64,000 nt of DNA from Talinum fruticosum (GCA_021018815.1 JAITYX010000003.1:8058501-8122500); one strand, 5' to 3'. Counted from the stretch's first letter, positions 45,223 through 57,811 are shown. Program-made: numbers and translations. Notes: generated from the sequence alone by a model not told the origin.

Positions 45223-45700
45223 CTACCCACCGATCTTCCCCATAAATTGATGTTTTGGAATACCAACTTCTTCCATTTGGGGGTAGTATTCACAGCAGTA
45301 ACTCGACACACTTCTCACTGTGTATGCCTCAACAATGCACTCTTCTAGTTGGTACAAATGTCTAACGTACCCTTTAAGAATTTTCATGAAATGTTCAAAA
45401 GGGTACATACATCGGTAAAAAGCCGGGCCACAAAATCACACTTCTCTCACCAACCGCATTATAATATCAAAAAAGAAGGTGGGAAGTACATCTCAAGTTG
45501 GCACAATGTAACGATCACGCCACACCGAAGATCATCCAATTTCTCCAAATCGGTGACTATGCTGTATATGGCATTGAAGAAGAAGCAAAGTTTTGTGATC
45601 GCCTATCCGACATGTTTCGGCATCACGGCTCGGATAGCAAACGGCAGTATTTGTTGCATCAAAGCATGATAATCGTGAGATTTAAAATCGATTACTCAGT
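45223..45700 (-). pseudogene. CACTA DUF4218-like region
   Basis: One minus-strand frame reads HDYHALMQQILPFAIRAVMP, a stop, ITKLCFFFNAIYSIVTDLEK, VIVTLCQLEMYFPPSFFDII, a further stop, then MYPFEHFMKILKGYVRHLYQ and LEECIVEAY. This is nearly the whole DUF4218 domain in the order seen in plant CACTA proteins, with two or more in-frame stops. The role in transposition is not established. Confidence 0.85.
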
Positions 45701-45948
45701 AATCGGACATCGAAATGAGTCTACTGATGTTTGAAGAATATCCTTGTGGTACTTTGAGTTTTTTCAAGATCTCACATAAACGTTGTTTTTCCCTTCTACT
45801 CAATGTGAGACGCCGGAGGCAAATATGTACTCTTCCCCTTTGGTTATGGTGCTAATTCCTCCCGTATTCCTATTTCACACATATCGAGTCGTGCTTTCTC
45901 TCGTCCTTGGTCTTCTCCGATATGTTTAGAAGAGTGCTAATGAGACTT

Positions 45949-46191
45949 TCACGAGATGTTTTTCTCTATATGCATTAAATTAAGACTATGTCTCACATAC
46001 AACTCTTTCCAATATGGAAAATAAAAAAATATTGATCTCTTTTTCCACACATCATTTTCGGATTGACGTAGGTATGGCTTGCCGAACTCCACATCAAGAT
46101 CCTTCACTTGCTCATTTGATATCCTCGTTAATGGAGTTGGAGCGAGAATCCATATCGATTTTATCATTGAAAGCCTTCTTTTTCTTACGAT
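45949..46191 (-). pseudogene. TNP2 transposase, third segment
   Basis: TNP2 is the CACTA transposase. The minus-strand frames continue directly from 48075 across the nested element: KKKKAFNDKIDMDSR at the junction, EQVKDLDVEFGKPY, DVWKKRSIFFYFPYWKELYV and RHSLNLMHIEKNI. The last block is the conserved W-K-K-(S)-I-F-F...P-Y-W...R-H...M-H-I-E-K-N motif of the family. One frameshift lies between the first and second blocks. Confidence 0.85.
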
Positions 46192-46385
46192 CACTACTAC
46201 AATAGCCATTTTTAACGACGAGTCTTTAATGACGGTTATAACGAAAACCGTTGTAAAAAATGATGCGGTGGAGTTTTTGTAAAAAAGTGACTTTTAATGT
46301 ACATATGACAACAATTTTTTTATATGAACTGTCGTTAAAAATTAACTTTCAACTTTTAACGACTGGTTCATTCAAAGAACCATCG

Positions 46386-46702
<317 letters not shown>

Positions 46703-46789
46703 ATATGACGATTCAAAGAAGAAACCGTCATTAAAAGTGTTAAAATTGAAAGTTGAAAAGTCTTTTAACAATATAACCCTAACTCGTGT

Positions 46790-47080
46790 CTCTTTGTCCC
46801 TCTCTCTCTCTCGCGCCGCTGATTACCTCCTTCCTGTCTCTCGCTCTCCTATCAAGCCCCCTCCGGCCTTTCTAGTCTCCCATCGAAAAATCTTTCCTCT
46901 TTTCCTCGCTCTCTCTCTCTCTCTCTCTCACTCACTCTCACTCACTCTCGCTCTCTCTCTCCTATGGTGCCGCTGAAATCCTCACCCCCTCTCTCCGGTC
47001 TCCCATCGAAACCCCCTCTCGGCCTCTCTAGTCTCCAATCGGAAAACCTCGCTTCTCTCTCTTTCTCTCTCTCTTCGCAT
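46790..47080. repeat. CT-rich leader-like block with (CT)n
   Basis: (CT)n runs at 46800-46815, 46909-46930 and 46950-46962 within GTCTCCCATCGAAA repeats (46877, 47000, and a variant at 47033). Resembles a plant 5' untranslated exon and may be captured or the element's own leader. Confidence 0.6.
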
Positions 47081-47198
47081 CCTTCCTAACGACCGATTGA
47101 TAGATCTTCTCGGCGCGGAAGGGGCTTGGCCTTCCATGAGGGTAGGGGCTTGGCCAGGGCTCGTGGCTGAAGACCTAGCCGGCGTATTTTTACTAGAA

Positions 47199-47350
47199 GA
47201 GGACTCCGAGGGTGAGCACCGTCGTTGCCGAAAGGGGAGACAATTGTCCCACTCCACATATTCGTCCTCGCCGGAGACAGACACAACCGCAATGATTTGA
47301 GTAATTTTTTGTTCATTTGCTTTTACCTATTGTGTTTCTTCATTTATTGT
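47199..47350. repeat. Direct duplication, copy 1
   Basis: GAGGACTCCGAGGGTGAGCA through CCTCGCCGGAGA to TTACCTATTGTGTTTCTTC. Paired with 47510-47657 at high but imperfect identity. Confidence 0.8.
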
Positions 47351-47509
47351 TTGAGTAATTTTTTTCTTCGTTTGTTTTTGTAATGTTCAAATTTGGGACT
47401 ATTTCTATTGTTTTTCTAATGTTCGTTTGTTTTTGTTCCCCGGAGACCTTGTTTTTCTGGGGACATTGGGTTCTTCAATGCGGGGACATTGTGCGCTTCG
47501 ACATTGGAT

Positions 47510-47657
47510 GAGGACTCGAGGGTGAGCACCATCGCCAGCGAAAGGGAAGACAATCGTCCCGACTCCGCACCGTCGTCCTCGCCGGAGATCGAACAAGAGC
47601 AGACGACTTGAGTAATTTTTGTTCATTTCCTTTTACCTATTGTTTTTCTTCGTTTGT
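47510..47657. repeat. Direct duplication, copy 2
   Basis: GAGGACTCGAGGGTGAGCAC through CCTCGCCGGAGA to TTACCTATTGTTTTTCTTC. About 310 bases after copy 1. Confidence 0.8.
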
Positions 47658-48074
47658 GCTTGAGTAAATTTTTCTTCTTTTAGTGTTCTGGGATCTGTTT
47701 CGTTTAAGTAATTTTTGTTCATTTGCTTAGTGATTGTGTTTTGCAATTGGACTCTTAAAAATTGTATAATTTGAACAATTTGAGCCCGGAGTTCGAAACT
47801 TCCTTTCCTAAAAAATTTATCATTTTTTAAATAATTATACCTATAACTACTGGTTCTTTCTCCGGAACCGTAGTTATAGGTACTTTTGACTACGGTTCTA
47901 GATACCTATAACTATGGTTCTTTCTCCGGAACCATAGTTATAGGTGCTCTTCGACTACGGTTTTTGAACCGTAGTGAAAGGTTGTACATACAACGACGCC
48001 CATATACATGACGTCCGTTAACCGTTGTTAAAGGTAATTTTTAACCATAGTTAAAAGTAGTTTTTACAGTAGTG

Positions 48075-48400
48075 AATATTGATGGGAAAAGGGAAGAAAC
48101 TTTTGGTGTCCGAGATAGGTCATCTTTTCTTCGTGCTTAAGTTGATAGGAGCAAGTACCCTCTGCACAAATGGGGCATGCCTTGTAGCCTTTGATAGTGT
48201 ATCCGGACAACTTTTCATACGCAGGGAAGTCATTGATTGTGATGAAGATCATAGCTGGCAATGTGAATTGCTCTTGACGATATGCATCGTAAATTGAAAC
48301 ACATTCATCCCACAAAAGCTTGAAATCTTCAACAAGAGGCGCCAAGTACACATCTACATCATTTCCCTGCTGTTTAGGCCCAAAAATGAGCATTGACAAC
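48075..48400 (-). pseudogene. TNP2 transposase, second segment
   Basis: The minus-strand frame reads MLIFGPKQQGNDVDVYLAPL, VEDFKLLWDECVSIYDAYRQ, FTLPAMIFITINDFPAYEKL, SGYTIKGYKACPICAEGT and a HQY end at the nested CACTA. This is the central conserved TNP2 block (GPKQ.GND.D.YL.PL...ND.PA...LSG....G..ACP.C). It is open across the whole segment, so this part is well kept. Confidence 0.9.
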
Positions 48401-48670
48401 TAGCGGTGTACCCGAGCCGAGCCGACTCACGAGCCGAGCCGACTCACGAGCCCTCGCGAGTTGACTCGTATAAAGCGTGCCAAGCCGAGCCTGTGATGAG
48501 CCCAAGCCGAGCCGAGCCTCGGATAGTTATCCGAGCTGAGCTCGGCTTGTAAGGTCGTAAGGTCGCCGAGCCTACACAAGCCAATTACAAACGAGCCGAA
48601 CGAACGAACGAGTAAACGAGTCGAACGAACCCACCAAACTAGCCCAAACAAGCTCGACTCGCCGAGTTTA
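48401..48670. repeat. GAGCC-rich subterminal repeats, left
   Basis: GAGCCGAGCC, GAGCTGAGCTCGG and CGAACGAACGAG units in direct and inverted copies. Mirrored at 52095-52272. Likely binding sites for a hAT transposase supplied in trans. Confidence 0.75.
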
Positions 48671-50050
48671 CACAAACTAATTACAAATGAGCCTAAATAA
48701 ATTGAAATGAATGAGCTAAAATTTGTGGAGATTAGTATGTGAAGAACTTTTTTTTTTATCACTCGAACTAGCAAATAATTTAAAATTTTTAATTTAACAT
48801 AATCATTTTGATTTATATTTCTTAAGTAAAGCATTTAGTTATACCTAATCTATTAAAACTTTTGTTTACCAATTACTAACATTTATATAGATGAAAACCG
48901 AGAATCAAGATAGATGAAATGTTGATAATGAATATATGATTTACATTAATCTAGTTTACTTTTTGTACAAATAAAAAAATATAGAATAAATATAATTGAT
49001 GTATTTAAGAATTATGAATTTTAATAGTTAATAAATTTAGATTTTTGTATACAGAATTTTCGATTGGTAATGCTTGATAATAGGAGCAATTGAACATAAA
49101 CATGTAATACTTTATTTTCGAATGACTTAACTTGATTTGAAAATTAATGACAATTTATTTATGGATGATTTTAACAGAAATCATGCTAGAATAAATTATT
49201 AGCCACTGTTATAGTAGCTAAAGGACATCATAAACGTGTATGTTTTATAATATTTGTTGAATGATATGGTCTAATAAAAATAACTATATGTAAAATATAG
49301 CGAAAGTGTTTTCAAGTGATCCATAAGGTTTTAGATGAATTTTTAGTTACTTTTACTTTTGATTTGAACACTTAGCCTAAAATGAAACTATTGTTGTCAC
49401 CACCCCTGGTTTCAACTACGCCTTTTGTCTTTCATTGGTTGGTATTTTTAAGTTTAGACCCAAATGGTCTCTATTACTCATATAGCATATAACGTAGAAT
49501 TTTACCAATAAGGTCTAAATCTAGTGATCAAGATTGAGGTCCTGGGTACATTAGGTCCCATGTTCGATTTTTCCTTCCTCCATTGTATTGAATTCCCTTT
49601 ATGACTTATTTGGATTAAAAAAATGTAGCATGGAGATCTTAGAGAATTCCTAATAAGAATAGACTTGGTTTTCTTAGATGTAAAAACAAGTTGGAATAAG
49701 CTAGAGCAAGTTGGAATAAATTTTATAATTGTATAATTTGATAGTTGTAATTTGAAAGTATAGTTGCAATGTTTCTATTTTGTTAATATTGATAAATGAC
49801 TACCTATGTACATATAAAAAATGTTATGTACGTAAGAAATATTTTTTTATTTCATATTTGCTTTTGAATCAAAATTTAAATGTTTTATTATCCTAATATA
49901 AATTATGTGAATAATAAATCATTACCGATTATTAGAAACAATTGATCATCGATATGACTAACATTGGTGAACAAATGATACATGTTTTGAATATTAAATT
50001 GGTCCATTTTGGAGCATGTGTTTCGTGACCACTAGTGGTTATAAGCCGTC

Positions 50051-50222
50051 AAATTGATTATAACCTTGTAGCTTTTTCTCCTACTCCAATTAATTCATTA
50101 TATATTTATACTTTTTAAAACTTTAATGAAATAAAATCATTAATATATATATCATGTATGTAAATCATCTAATAATCAGCATATGTATAACGTTATTATA
50201 TACATATGCTGATTATTGGATG

Positions 50223-50254
<32 letters not shown>

Positions 50255-50347
50255 ATGATTTTATTTCATTAAAGTTTTAAAAAGTATAAATATATAATGA
50301 ATTAATTGAAGGAGGAGGAGAAAAAGCTACAAGGTTATAATCAATTT
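50051..50347. repeat. Near-perfect 297-bp inverted repeat (foldback)
   Basis: The left arm starts AAATTGATTATAACCTTGTA and the right arm ends with its reverse complement. Pairing runs through AGCTTTTTCTCCTACTCC / GGAGGAGGAGAAAAAGCT, AATTAATTCATTATATATTT and AAAACTTTAATGAAATAAAA to a small centre near 50190. The right arm carries extra TA units at 50226-50254. Fits a foldback MITE. The RNA would form a very long hairpin. Confidence 0.9.
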
Positions 50348-50519
50348 TATTATCTTTTGATATGATTGCCTAAAAATCAACATATAAATCTTCTAAAGTC
50401 AGCATATATATAATTTTATTATTTTTATATGTATATTATCTAAAAATTAACATGTATATCTTCTAAAAACTAGCAAGTACTTTCCTTTCCCTTCTTCTCT
50501 TTCACATTACCTCACTCTC

Positions 50520-50640
50520 TCTTCTTACCGCCGCACGTGGTCGCCGGCGTCCTGCCGCCGCCATCCACCACTCGCCACCCACCGCCAATCTCCTCTTGCC
50601 TCTCTTGTTTATTCTTGGTGAGTTTCTCTTGTATAATTAG
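50520..50640 (+). other. GC-rich leader-like block in hAT element
   Basis: CCGCCGCACGTGGTCGCCGG followed by CCGCCGCCATCCACC and a possible splice donor CTTG/GTGAGT at about 50620. The G-box-like CACGTG is present. Could be a captured 5' exon or the leader of the element. No protein is recognised. Confidence 0.35.
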
Positions 50641-52094
50641 GGTTTTTTTATAAATTTTAAAACAATTATTATAAAAGAATTTCAATCTCTTCTTGCTTCA
50701 CTTTACCAACTCTTAACTCTTTTTATGATTAAATTTTCAGATCTTAATTAGTGAAAATAGAAGTATCACTTTTTGATTAATTCTCTTTCTTTGGAGGTAA
50801 AAACCCTAAAAGTTCATACCTTTTATTATTTTTCTTGTCCTTGGTTGACTTAATGAACTTTTAGAGGGTGAAAATTATTATTAGGTCTTATTTATGAAAG
50901 ATTTTCGTGGGTTTTATAATTCAAAGAGGTTGATTTATGCATGAGTTATAAATTTAGGAAAACCATAAAATTAACTCCGAAATTCTCTAATTTTAAAATT
51001 TTGCCACAATTTACATAATCATCAAAAATTTCAAAAAAACATATGGAGATAGATTTATACTTTCTCCACATTTTAGTTTTTGAATTGGTTAATTTGGACT
51101 TAAATCGAGAGAGTTATTAATTTTCTCCCATGATCGAGCAATTTATGACCGAAGTCGACTCATGTAATAAACTTGAGTTTTTATAATATTTATAATTTTT
51201 GATTGCTGTTTATCATAAAGTAAAAGTTTTAGGCAACACTTATACTTTTCTATATTGTGCTTATTAATCGAAATACAATATTATAATTAAAAGTTATGCT
51301 ATTTGGAAGTTCAAGTTAAATTCTCGTCCAAAAATGAAAAGTGAAAAATATGTGTGTTAGTGTTTCTTTATAATCAGGAAATAATTATTAAAAGTTATTT
51401 TGGTTCTGTAAGATCATATATTAGGATGATTAGTGTGTTTTTAAAATTGTACTTCTTGGATAATCTTGATAATTACTTAAATACATATATATCTTGTGCA
51501 TAGCAGAGTGCAAAAATATCAGCAAATAATGACGATCCATTAGCTTCAAAAGACAAGTAATATGGAAGCTTTGATATGTGGAGGTGATTGGTTCCGTCAT
51601 GTACATGGTGTCGCAGAAAGGAAGAGGAAGGTAGCTTTTTGTCAATTTAAAGTATAAATTAAAATAAAATTGTATTAGTGATTTAGTTGTAACTTTTATT
51701 TGTCTCCCCCTCTCGGGTATCAAAAGAAGGCGATCAACTTAAAGAGTTCATGTTGTTAATGTCTAATGAAGGATCGACGTGCGCACTTTGATGACATTTT
51801 GCTATATTGAAAATGTGGAATAAAGAGCCTAATTTTTTTAGTGAATGATATATGTTATTGTTACAAGGATTTTAAATTGGGTTGTGAGGTTTTAAAACTC
51901 GGGTTTTTAGTAATTTGTGTTTGATTATCAAAGCGTCAAATGTTTTATTTATGTTTTATACTATTTTTTAAAGTGATATATTGTGATTGCTGAGATAAAA
52001 AGAGTCTCAATTAAATTTAAGTTTATGTTTTTATATTAAGTATATAAAGGGTGACTTTGAACATAAAAATAGGAGTTTAATAGAAGCATAGTGC

Positions 52095-52272
52095 CATACG
52101 AGCCAATGATGAGCCGAGCTCTGGGTCGAGCTTTTGGTAGCTGAGCTTGAACTTGATTGTGCCGAGGCTCGGCGAGCCACGAGCTGAGCTCGAGCTACAA
52201 ATGATACTCACGAGCTGAACTCCGAGCTTGGCGGGTTCGGGCTCGGCTCAGCTTGGCTCGAACACAGCCCTA
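52095..52272. repeat. GAGCC-rich subterminal repeats, right
   Basis: GAGCCGAGCTC, GAGCTGAGCTCGAGC and GGCTCGGCTCAGC units, inverted relative to the left end. Confidence 0.75.
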
Positions 52273-53088
52273 TTGACAATATAATGTACTTGCGCTTCAT
52301 ACACAACGACGATGGTAGGTTGTAGATAACCAAAAGAACAGGGCTATGATCGCTACCGAGGTCACCATGGGGGTTTATTCCATCCGTATAAATACCCAGA
52401 CATAGATTTCGTGCTTCCCTACCAAATTTTGGGAATATCGAATCGTTCTTCTTCCATTGAGGAGAATTGGTAGGGTCACGTAGCTTGTCATCACGGACTC
52501 TTCCGTCGGCATGCCACGTTGAGTTCTTGGCATCGGTTGCACTTGAAAACAAGCTCTTAAACCTTAGTATTATTGGCAAGTACCACAACATCTTTGCAGG
52601 AGATCCCTTAACACTCTCTCCATCGATGTATTTCATTTTGTATCAAGGTACACCACGCTTAGGACATTCATGTCTATGTGCATGTTGTTTTCGGTACAAT
52701 ATGCAATCGATCGGGCAAGCATGTATCTTCTTATAGCCCATGCCCATAGGACACAACATCCTCTTCGCCTCATATGTGCGGTTGGGAAGGACATTGCCTT
52801 CGGGAGTATATCATTGAGCACAATCAGCAAGACTGTGAAACTTTTGTCACTCCAACCATTAGTCGTTTTCAAGTTCATCAACCTCAACGCAGCTGATAAA
52901 CGGGTATATCTATCACACCCTGGGTAAAGAGGCTTCTCCGAATAAGCTAACAATTGCTCCAATGCGTGTGGTTGATTGACTAACTCACGTTCTACTCTAC
53001 GAACTAGATGTTCGAGTCGATCTTCTAATTTCATATTACTCGTTGGCTTCATTTTCATCATACCCTTCATCTTTCTCTCGAACGACAT
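52273..53088 (-). pseudogene. TNP2 transposase, first (N-terminal) segment
   Basis: On the minus strand the frame 52633-53088 starts MSFERKMKGM and contains EKPLYPGCDRYTRLSAALRL, MNLKTTNGWSDKSFTVLL and LNDILPKAMSFP, the N-terminal TNP2 signature (YPGC...L......K....W.D.SF..LL..L...LP). A shift follows, then 52273-52636 with DGESVKGSPAKMLWYLPIIL, WHADGRVRDDKLRDPTNSPQ, NLCLGIYTDGINPHG and the KRKYIILS end at the hAT insertion. At least one frameshift lies near 52640-52780, where the expected cysteine-rich part (ACPNDC type) is disordered. Confidence 0.88.
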
Positions 53089-53121
53089 TATTCACGAGAT
53101 GACTCCTCCTCCTCGTTAGCT

Positions 53122-54683
53122 TGTCGTGCAATTACAAATTAAACCACTACTAAGGCTTATAATTAACAATATAGCATAGGAAAGTAGGGATCGAATCCAC
53201 AAGGAAAGGTATAATAAATATGTAAGCTTAAATCTAATTAAATTTACTACTCTTTAAAACAAAACAAAAAATATAAACTAGTAAATTAATAGCTCTAAAT
53301 CACAGAAAATTATGCACTAGTAAATAAATAATTTATACAGAATATAAAAAATATAATAACCCAAAAATATTTTTGTATATTTTTTGAATAATTAAAATAA
53401 AAGACTAAAGTAGAAAATAAACAAATTCTAAAACAGAAAATTAAATAAGTAAAATTATGTACTAACTTAATTATAAAAATATATACTAAAATTATTCAGA
53501 ATATAAACACTAATTTTCTAGACCTAACCAGACCCTAAAAATATAAAAATAAAATTTAAAACCGAAATTATGAAATTATTTAACTAAAAACCTACGAGTA
53601 ATTAAATTCAAGAATTAAATATGAAAAATTATCAAATTAATTCCAAAAATTATAACATTTAATCACATCAAACTAGGACTAGAGTTTAATCAAATTAGAG
53701 CATTAAGAATTAGAAAAACATCATCTAGCACCGAGTAACCAATCTACTAGCAAATTGATTTAAAAAGGATCCATGATAATTTCCTAATTAAAAGAGATGG
53801 GTATGAGTTATCCATGATTAACGAGGGTGATACTTATGTCTGAAAGACCAAGCGATTACGTACTTAAACCCTTTAAACTATCATATGAATTTATATAGAA
53901 CTAATTAGCATACACTCTAATTAATTAAATATAAAAGCATAAACATTAAACACAAATTATCATAGAATCAAGGACAAAATCAATAAGACAATAAAGATCG
54001 AAACTTTGTTTCAAAATAAATAATTTAACATGGTTTCAAATAGATTATACTAAGTATAAATAAACTACTCACACATAATATAATTTGGGACACATAAACT
54101 AAATAAAAATATCATCTTTAATATTAAACTAACAATAAAAATAGAGTCTTTAAAATAAAAATTACAATAATAATAATAATACTATAATAATCCTTACCAT
54201 GGTGATGATGGTTAAGAATATGATGATGATTAGATGAGAGACGATGATGACGTGAGATAGTTGTGAGGCAGCAAGAGATGAAGAGAAGATGGGTGTTGAT
54301 GAGTAGCAGAGGGGCGGTTGCCCGTGAAGGGCCGGGTCCTTTTATAGTGATTCGTCTTTCTTCTCTTCCAAGTTTCCTTCTTCTCATACAACTCTAAGGA
54401 GGAGTCTTAGTGGCTTTAGGAGTATGATTATCTTCACTCTCTTCTTCAAATTAAGATTTCATAAAATAAATATTTTATGATACGTTATTTTTATGGACCG
54501 ACTTCATATCTTTTCTTGGACGCTTGTCGGTAGCTAAAAACCCACTTTTAACGTCTTTTCTTTTCTTCCCTACTTTATTCGATAATTACCTAAAAATAGA
54601 CAAAATAGGATAAATTAGATAAAATAAACTATATAATATAAACTAAATAACTACTAAAAATACGTACAAAATACGACTTAACA
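53122..54683 (-). repeat. 3' LTR of second Athila-like element
   Basis: Starts TGTCGTGCAATTACAAATTA and ends CGACTTAACA. It includes GGGATCGAATCCACAAGGAA, comparable to the GTCCACAAGGAA block of the LTRs at 10282 and 16251. A purine tract follows on the minus strand, so the internal region lies to the right. Confidence 0.75.
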
Positions 54684-55957
54684 AATTCCCCCACACTTAG
54701 ACTTTGGACGTCATCATGCAAAGAAATCTAAGGTTCGACCTAATATTACACTTTCTTGTAAAGATATACATAAAACATAAAGTATACACTAGGTTTGCCT
54801 TGCTTCCTAAAACAGCTTTACGAAAATTTGTCTTTCCTAAGCAAGTGAAAAACTAAACATTTCGTTATCATCAAATAGTTTATTCATGAGCTTCACAATG
54901 TCTCTTTCAATTAAGCAACAAGTAAAAATTATCTATATTTTTCAAACATATACATTCCAATCAAGAGGTCTCAAAAGTTTTAGGATGGGAAAAATTAAGG
55001 TGTAGTATGGTTATAGAGACGTTGAATCGACAGATAACTCACTAAAAATCGATAATAAACTTGTTTTGCAAAATTTTCTTCCAACTTATTATTTTTTTAA
55101 GTCCATTGAAGCACATATTCGAGGCCCATATAGGGTCTTAGAAATATAACACTCCCTGTCTCCCACTCACCCAAATAGAGGTGTTGGAGTTAATACTCTA
55201 TTTTTTTCCTTTTTCTTTTCGTTAGTATGGTTCGAACCATTGATCGGCCCAAAAGGGGCACTCTCCTAACATGGGTTACCCCATTCATAAAGGCTCAGCT
55301 TGAGACCTCAACTTAAGGGGAAATGGTGCTGAGCCACCAACTCCGACCCATGGTGGTAGACTAACATTTTTTTTCTCTTTTTTTAATTTTTATTTTATTT
55401 GTTGGCATGTTTCAAGTTGTAAACGGCCCTTAGCGGGGTTGACTCTTCCAAGCACAGGTCTTTTCCATACACAAGTCGTTTAGGGGAACAAATGCCATAC
55501 CACTTGATCAAACCGACAAGAAAAATTATGATCAAACCGAGTCATTCCGCTAAGTTCAGTAGTCTAGGTGAACGGTTTAAGTCAATTTATTACCTCTATC
55601 GCGATCATATAACATGATCAAACGGACAGAAAAATTATGATTGTCACTAATTGAAGAAATATATGAGGATCAGCTAAAACAACTTTGAATGACAATTAAC
55701 ATGTTCAAATTTCTCACTTACAAAGGGAAAGAAAAATTATAGATAGAAAAATTTAAGCAAGTTAACCTAGCATATATTCATGTTCATACATTTCTTTACA
55801 AGAAAGAAAAATTATTTTTTTAAAAATAAGATAAAACTAAATGCATAAAATTAAAATGTAGGATGCACTCCCCACAATTAATTCATGCATTGTCCCTAAT
55901 GCATGCAAAATAAAAATAAAGCAAAAATAATAGAAATAACATAAACTTCCCTAAAAA
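54684..55957 (-). other. Internal 3' non-coding region, second Athila-like element
   Basis: Starts with AAATTCCCCCACACTTAG (the polypurine tract on the minus strand). No domain was recognised in the remainder. It corresponds in position to 11753-13668 of the first Athila-like element. Confidence 0.55.
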
Positions 55958-56216
55958 TGTTAGGTTGCCTCCCAGCCAGCGACTTTGTTTATCGTCTTTG
56001 GCTCGACACCTTTGCAGCTCAAGGATCATTCAGTTGCATTTCCCACACTAAATTGATATGGTCTCCTGCATACTTGCAATTAGCAGGAGATTTCTTTTGG
56101 AAAAGAGCAGATGTATTCTCCCCCACGCTTATCTTTTTGTTCCTTTTCAATTTTAATTTGTTCGTGAATATATCTTTAAGGAACTTAGCATAACGAGGTT
56201 TCCGTTTCATGGTATC
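55958..56216 (-). pseudogene. Athila-like gag-protease fragment
   Basis: The minus-strand frame contains KRKPRYAKFLKDIFTNKLKL and ENTSALFQKKSPANCK, the segment that precedes the protease in Athila/Tat elements. The protease itself is deleted: NLVWEMQLNDP and a stop follow at once, then the end block with TGGGAGGCAACCTAACA. The upstream end is cut at 56217 by the chromovirus-type LTR. The first nine residues of the open frame here come from that LTR, not from gag. Confidence 0.75.
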
Positions 56217-56567
56217 TGGTAACAACCCGACCCTAAAGCACATTATTTATTTTATTGATTACAAAATTTATATAATTGAGCGCGTGCACTTCAATTCGAT
56301 ATTTTATATTTAAATTATTTTTATATATGTGTTATGCGGTTAAGGCGACAAAGTGGCCCTAATGAAAATTTCATAATAATGATTATAATTTACATTTATG
56401 TTTGAAAGAGGAAATTTAAAAATTTACATATATTTATATTGAAGTATAAATGTGAGGTATATGATTATAACGTCGTTAATATTATCACAAGTGAACCATT
56501 ACATTTATAAGCTATAAACATCATTATTAAAATAAAAATAAAAAGTAACAATAAAATAAATAAATAA

Positions 56568-56581
56568 ATATATATACATAC

Positions 56582-56627
<46 letters not shown>
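56568..56627. repeat. (TA)n microsatellite
   Basis: ATACATACATA followed by about 22 TA units inside the LTR. Confidence 0.95.
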
Positions 56628-56633
<6 letters not shown>

Positions 56634-56744
56634 AAATAATCGGATTTTTTTGAAAGAAAAATCCGTAATGGATTTATCTACAATTTATCCCTAAAAAGGA
56701 AAAGAAATAAATAAAAATGGGGATAAGAATATACAGGTTCAATT

Positions 56745-57065
56745 AGCTTCGCCAATTTCATTTTCCTCGCCTCTCGCTCCCGTGCCTGCGTTTCCCCTCC
56801 CCGCTTCTCCCTCCTCGCTTCCATCACTCCCTGCGGCCACCAACATGACCGACACCGGCTAGAAGACTGGGGTCGGCCTTTCTTCTTTCCTCTCTCTCTT
56901 TATTGCGCTCTCGCTGTCTCTGTCTCCCACGGGCGCCGCCTCGCCCTACTCCCCGCCACGGCCCACCTAGCTGCCAACCACCAGCTGCAGCAGCAGCCGT
57001 CGAAGCTAGTCGCCGGTGCTTGCCCAGTGTTCGCCGGAGCCCGAGCGTACCACCACCACACCTCC
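56745..57065 (+). promoter_or_regulatory. GC-rich leader inside LTR
   Basis: C/T- and CCGCC-rich block, followed by GGTAAAACCCTAAACCCTAA (telo-box-like). The two frames over it on opposite strands are composition artefacts. Position parallels 3690-4010 in the solo LTR. Confidence 0.45.
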
Positions 57066-57807
57066 TTTTTCTTGGCTTCCATCTCTTGGGTTTTGAAGGT
57101 AAAACCCTAAACCCTAAATTAGTACACTTTATTATTTACTTAGTGATTCTAGTTGTAAATTGAATTATATGATTTAGAAAGATGTTTATGGTGTGAATTT
57201 AAAGATTGAATTGGGAAAATTTAAATTGGTGTGAATAATTGAGGTTTTGTATTTTGGTGGAGTGATTGGGTATGAATGTGAATGAATGTGATTTCTCTTG
57301 GGAAATTATGATTTAGTGAATTAAATTGGGGATGTTTTGATATATAATTGACTAATTTGATGGATTTCATTGTATTTTGGAAATGGATATATTGAGCAAA
57401 CGAAAGGGAATATGTATGCGGAGATTGAAATTAGATAATGAGTAAGTGTAGAGGTGTGAGAAAATTTGAGCATTAAGTATACTTAATTGTGGTTGTGAAT
57501 GTGAATTTTTATTGAGAAAATAATGCTCATAACCTTGAAGTAGTATATGTATGGATTTTGAGCAATTAAGTAAATTGTGAAACGTTCCCATGGAAAGGAA
57601 TGTGACATGTTAGTTAATTACTTAAGTATGGATTTTGAATGTAACGAAGTGAGAAGTAAGGAGTAAGATAGGGATAAGGATTGAAAATAAGTTAGGCTTG
57701 GTGAATCAATCGGATTAGTTGTAACTAATAATAATGTCAGTAATGGTAACAATAACCATTATGAGCATACCTTACGTTTTTCTTTAATGGTTATAATAAC
57801 TAAGATA

Positions 57808-57811
<4 letters not shown>

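Larger units (their letters stand above)
48401..52272. mobile_element. hAT-like non-autonomous element
   Basis: Ends TAGCGGTGTACCCGAGCC... and, inverted, TAGGGCTGTGTTCGAGCC..., a diverged hAT-type terminal inverted repeat. Flanks TTGACAAC (48393-48400) and TTGACAAT (52273-52280) are an 8-bp target duplication with one mismatch. Removal restores TNP2 codons (Y-I-I-L-S then M-L-I). Dense CGAGCC/GGCTCG repeats fill the first 270 and last 180 bases. No transposase is recognised in the 3.9 kb. It contains a 297-bp inverted repeat and a GC-rich leader-like block at 50520-50620. Confidence 0.85.

Noticed and set aside
51430..51723. 97-codon minus frame in hAT element
   Set aside because: No hAT dimerisation or zinc-finger motif; AT-rich chance frame.
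57095..57120. Telomere-like AAACCCTAAACCCTAA
   Set aside because: Only two units; a common telo-box in plant leaders, not a telomere.
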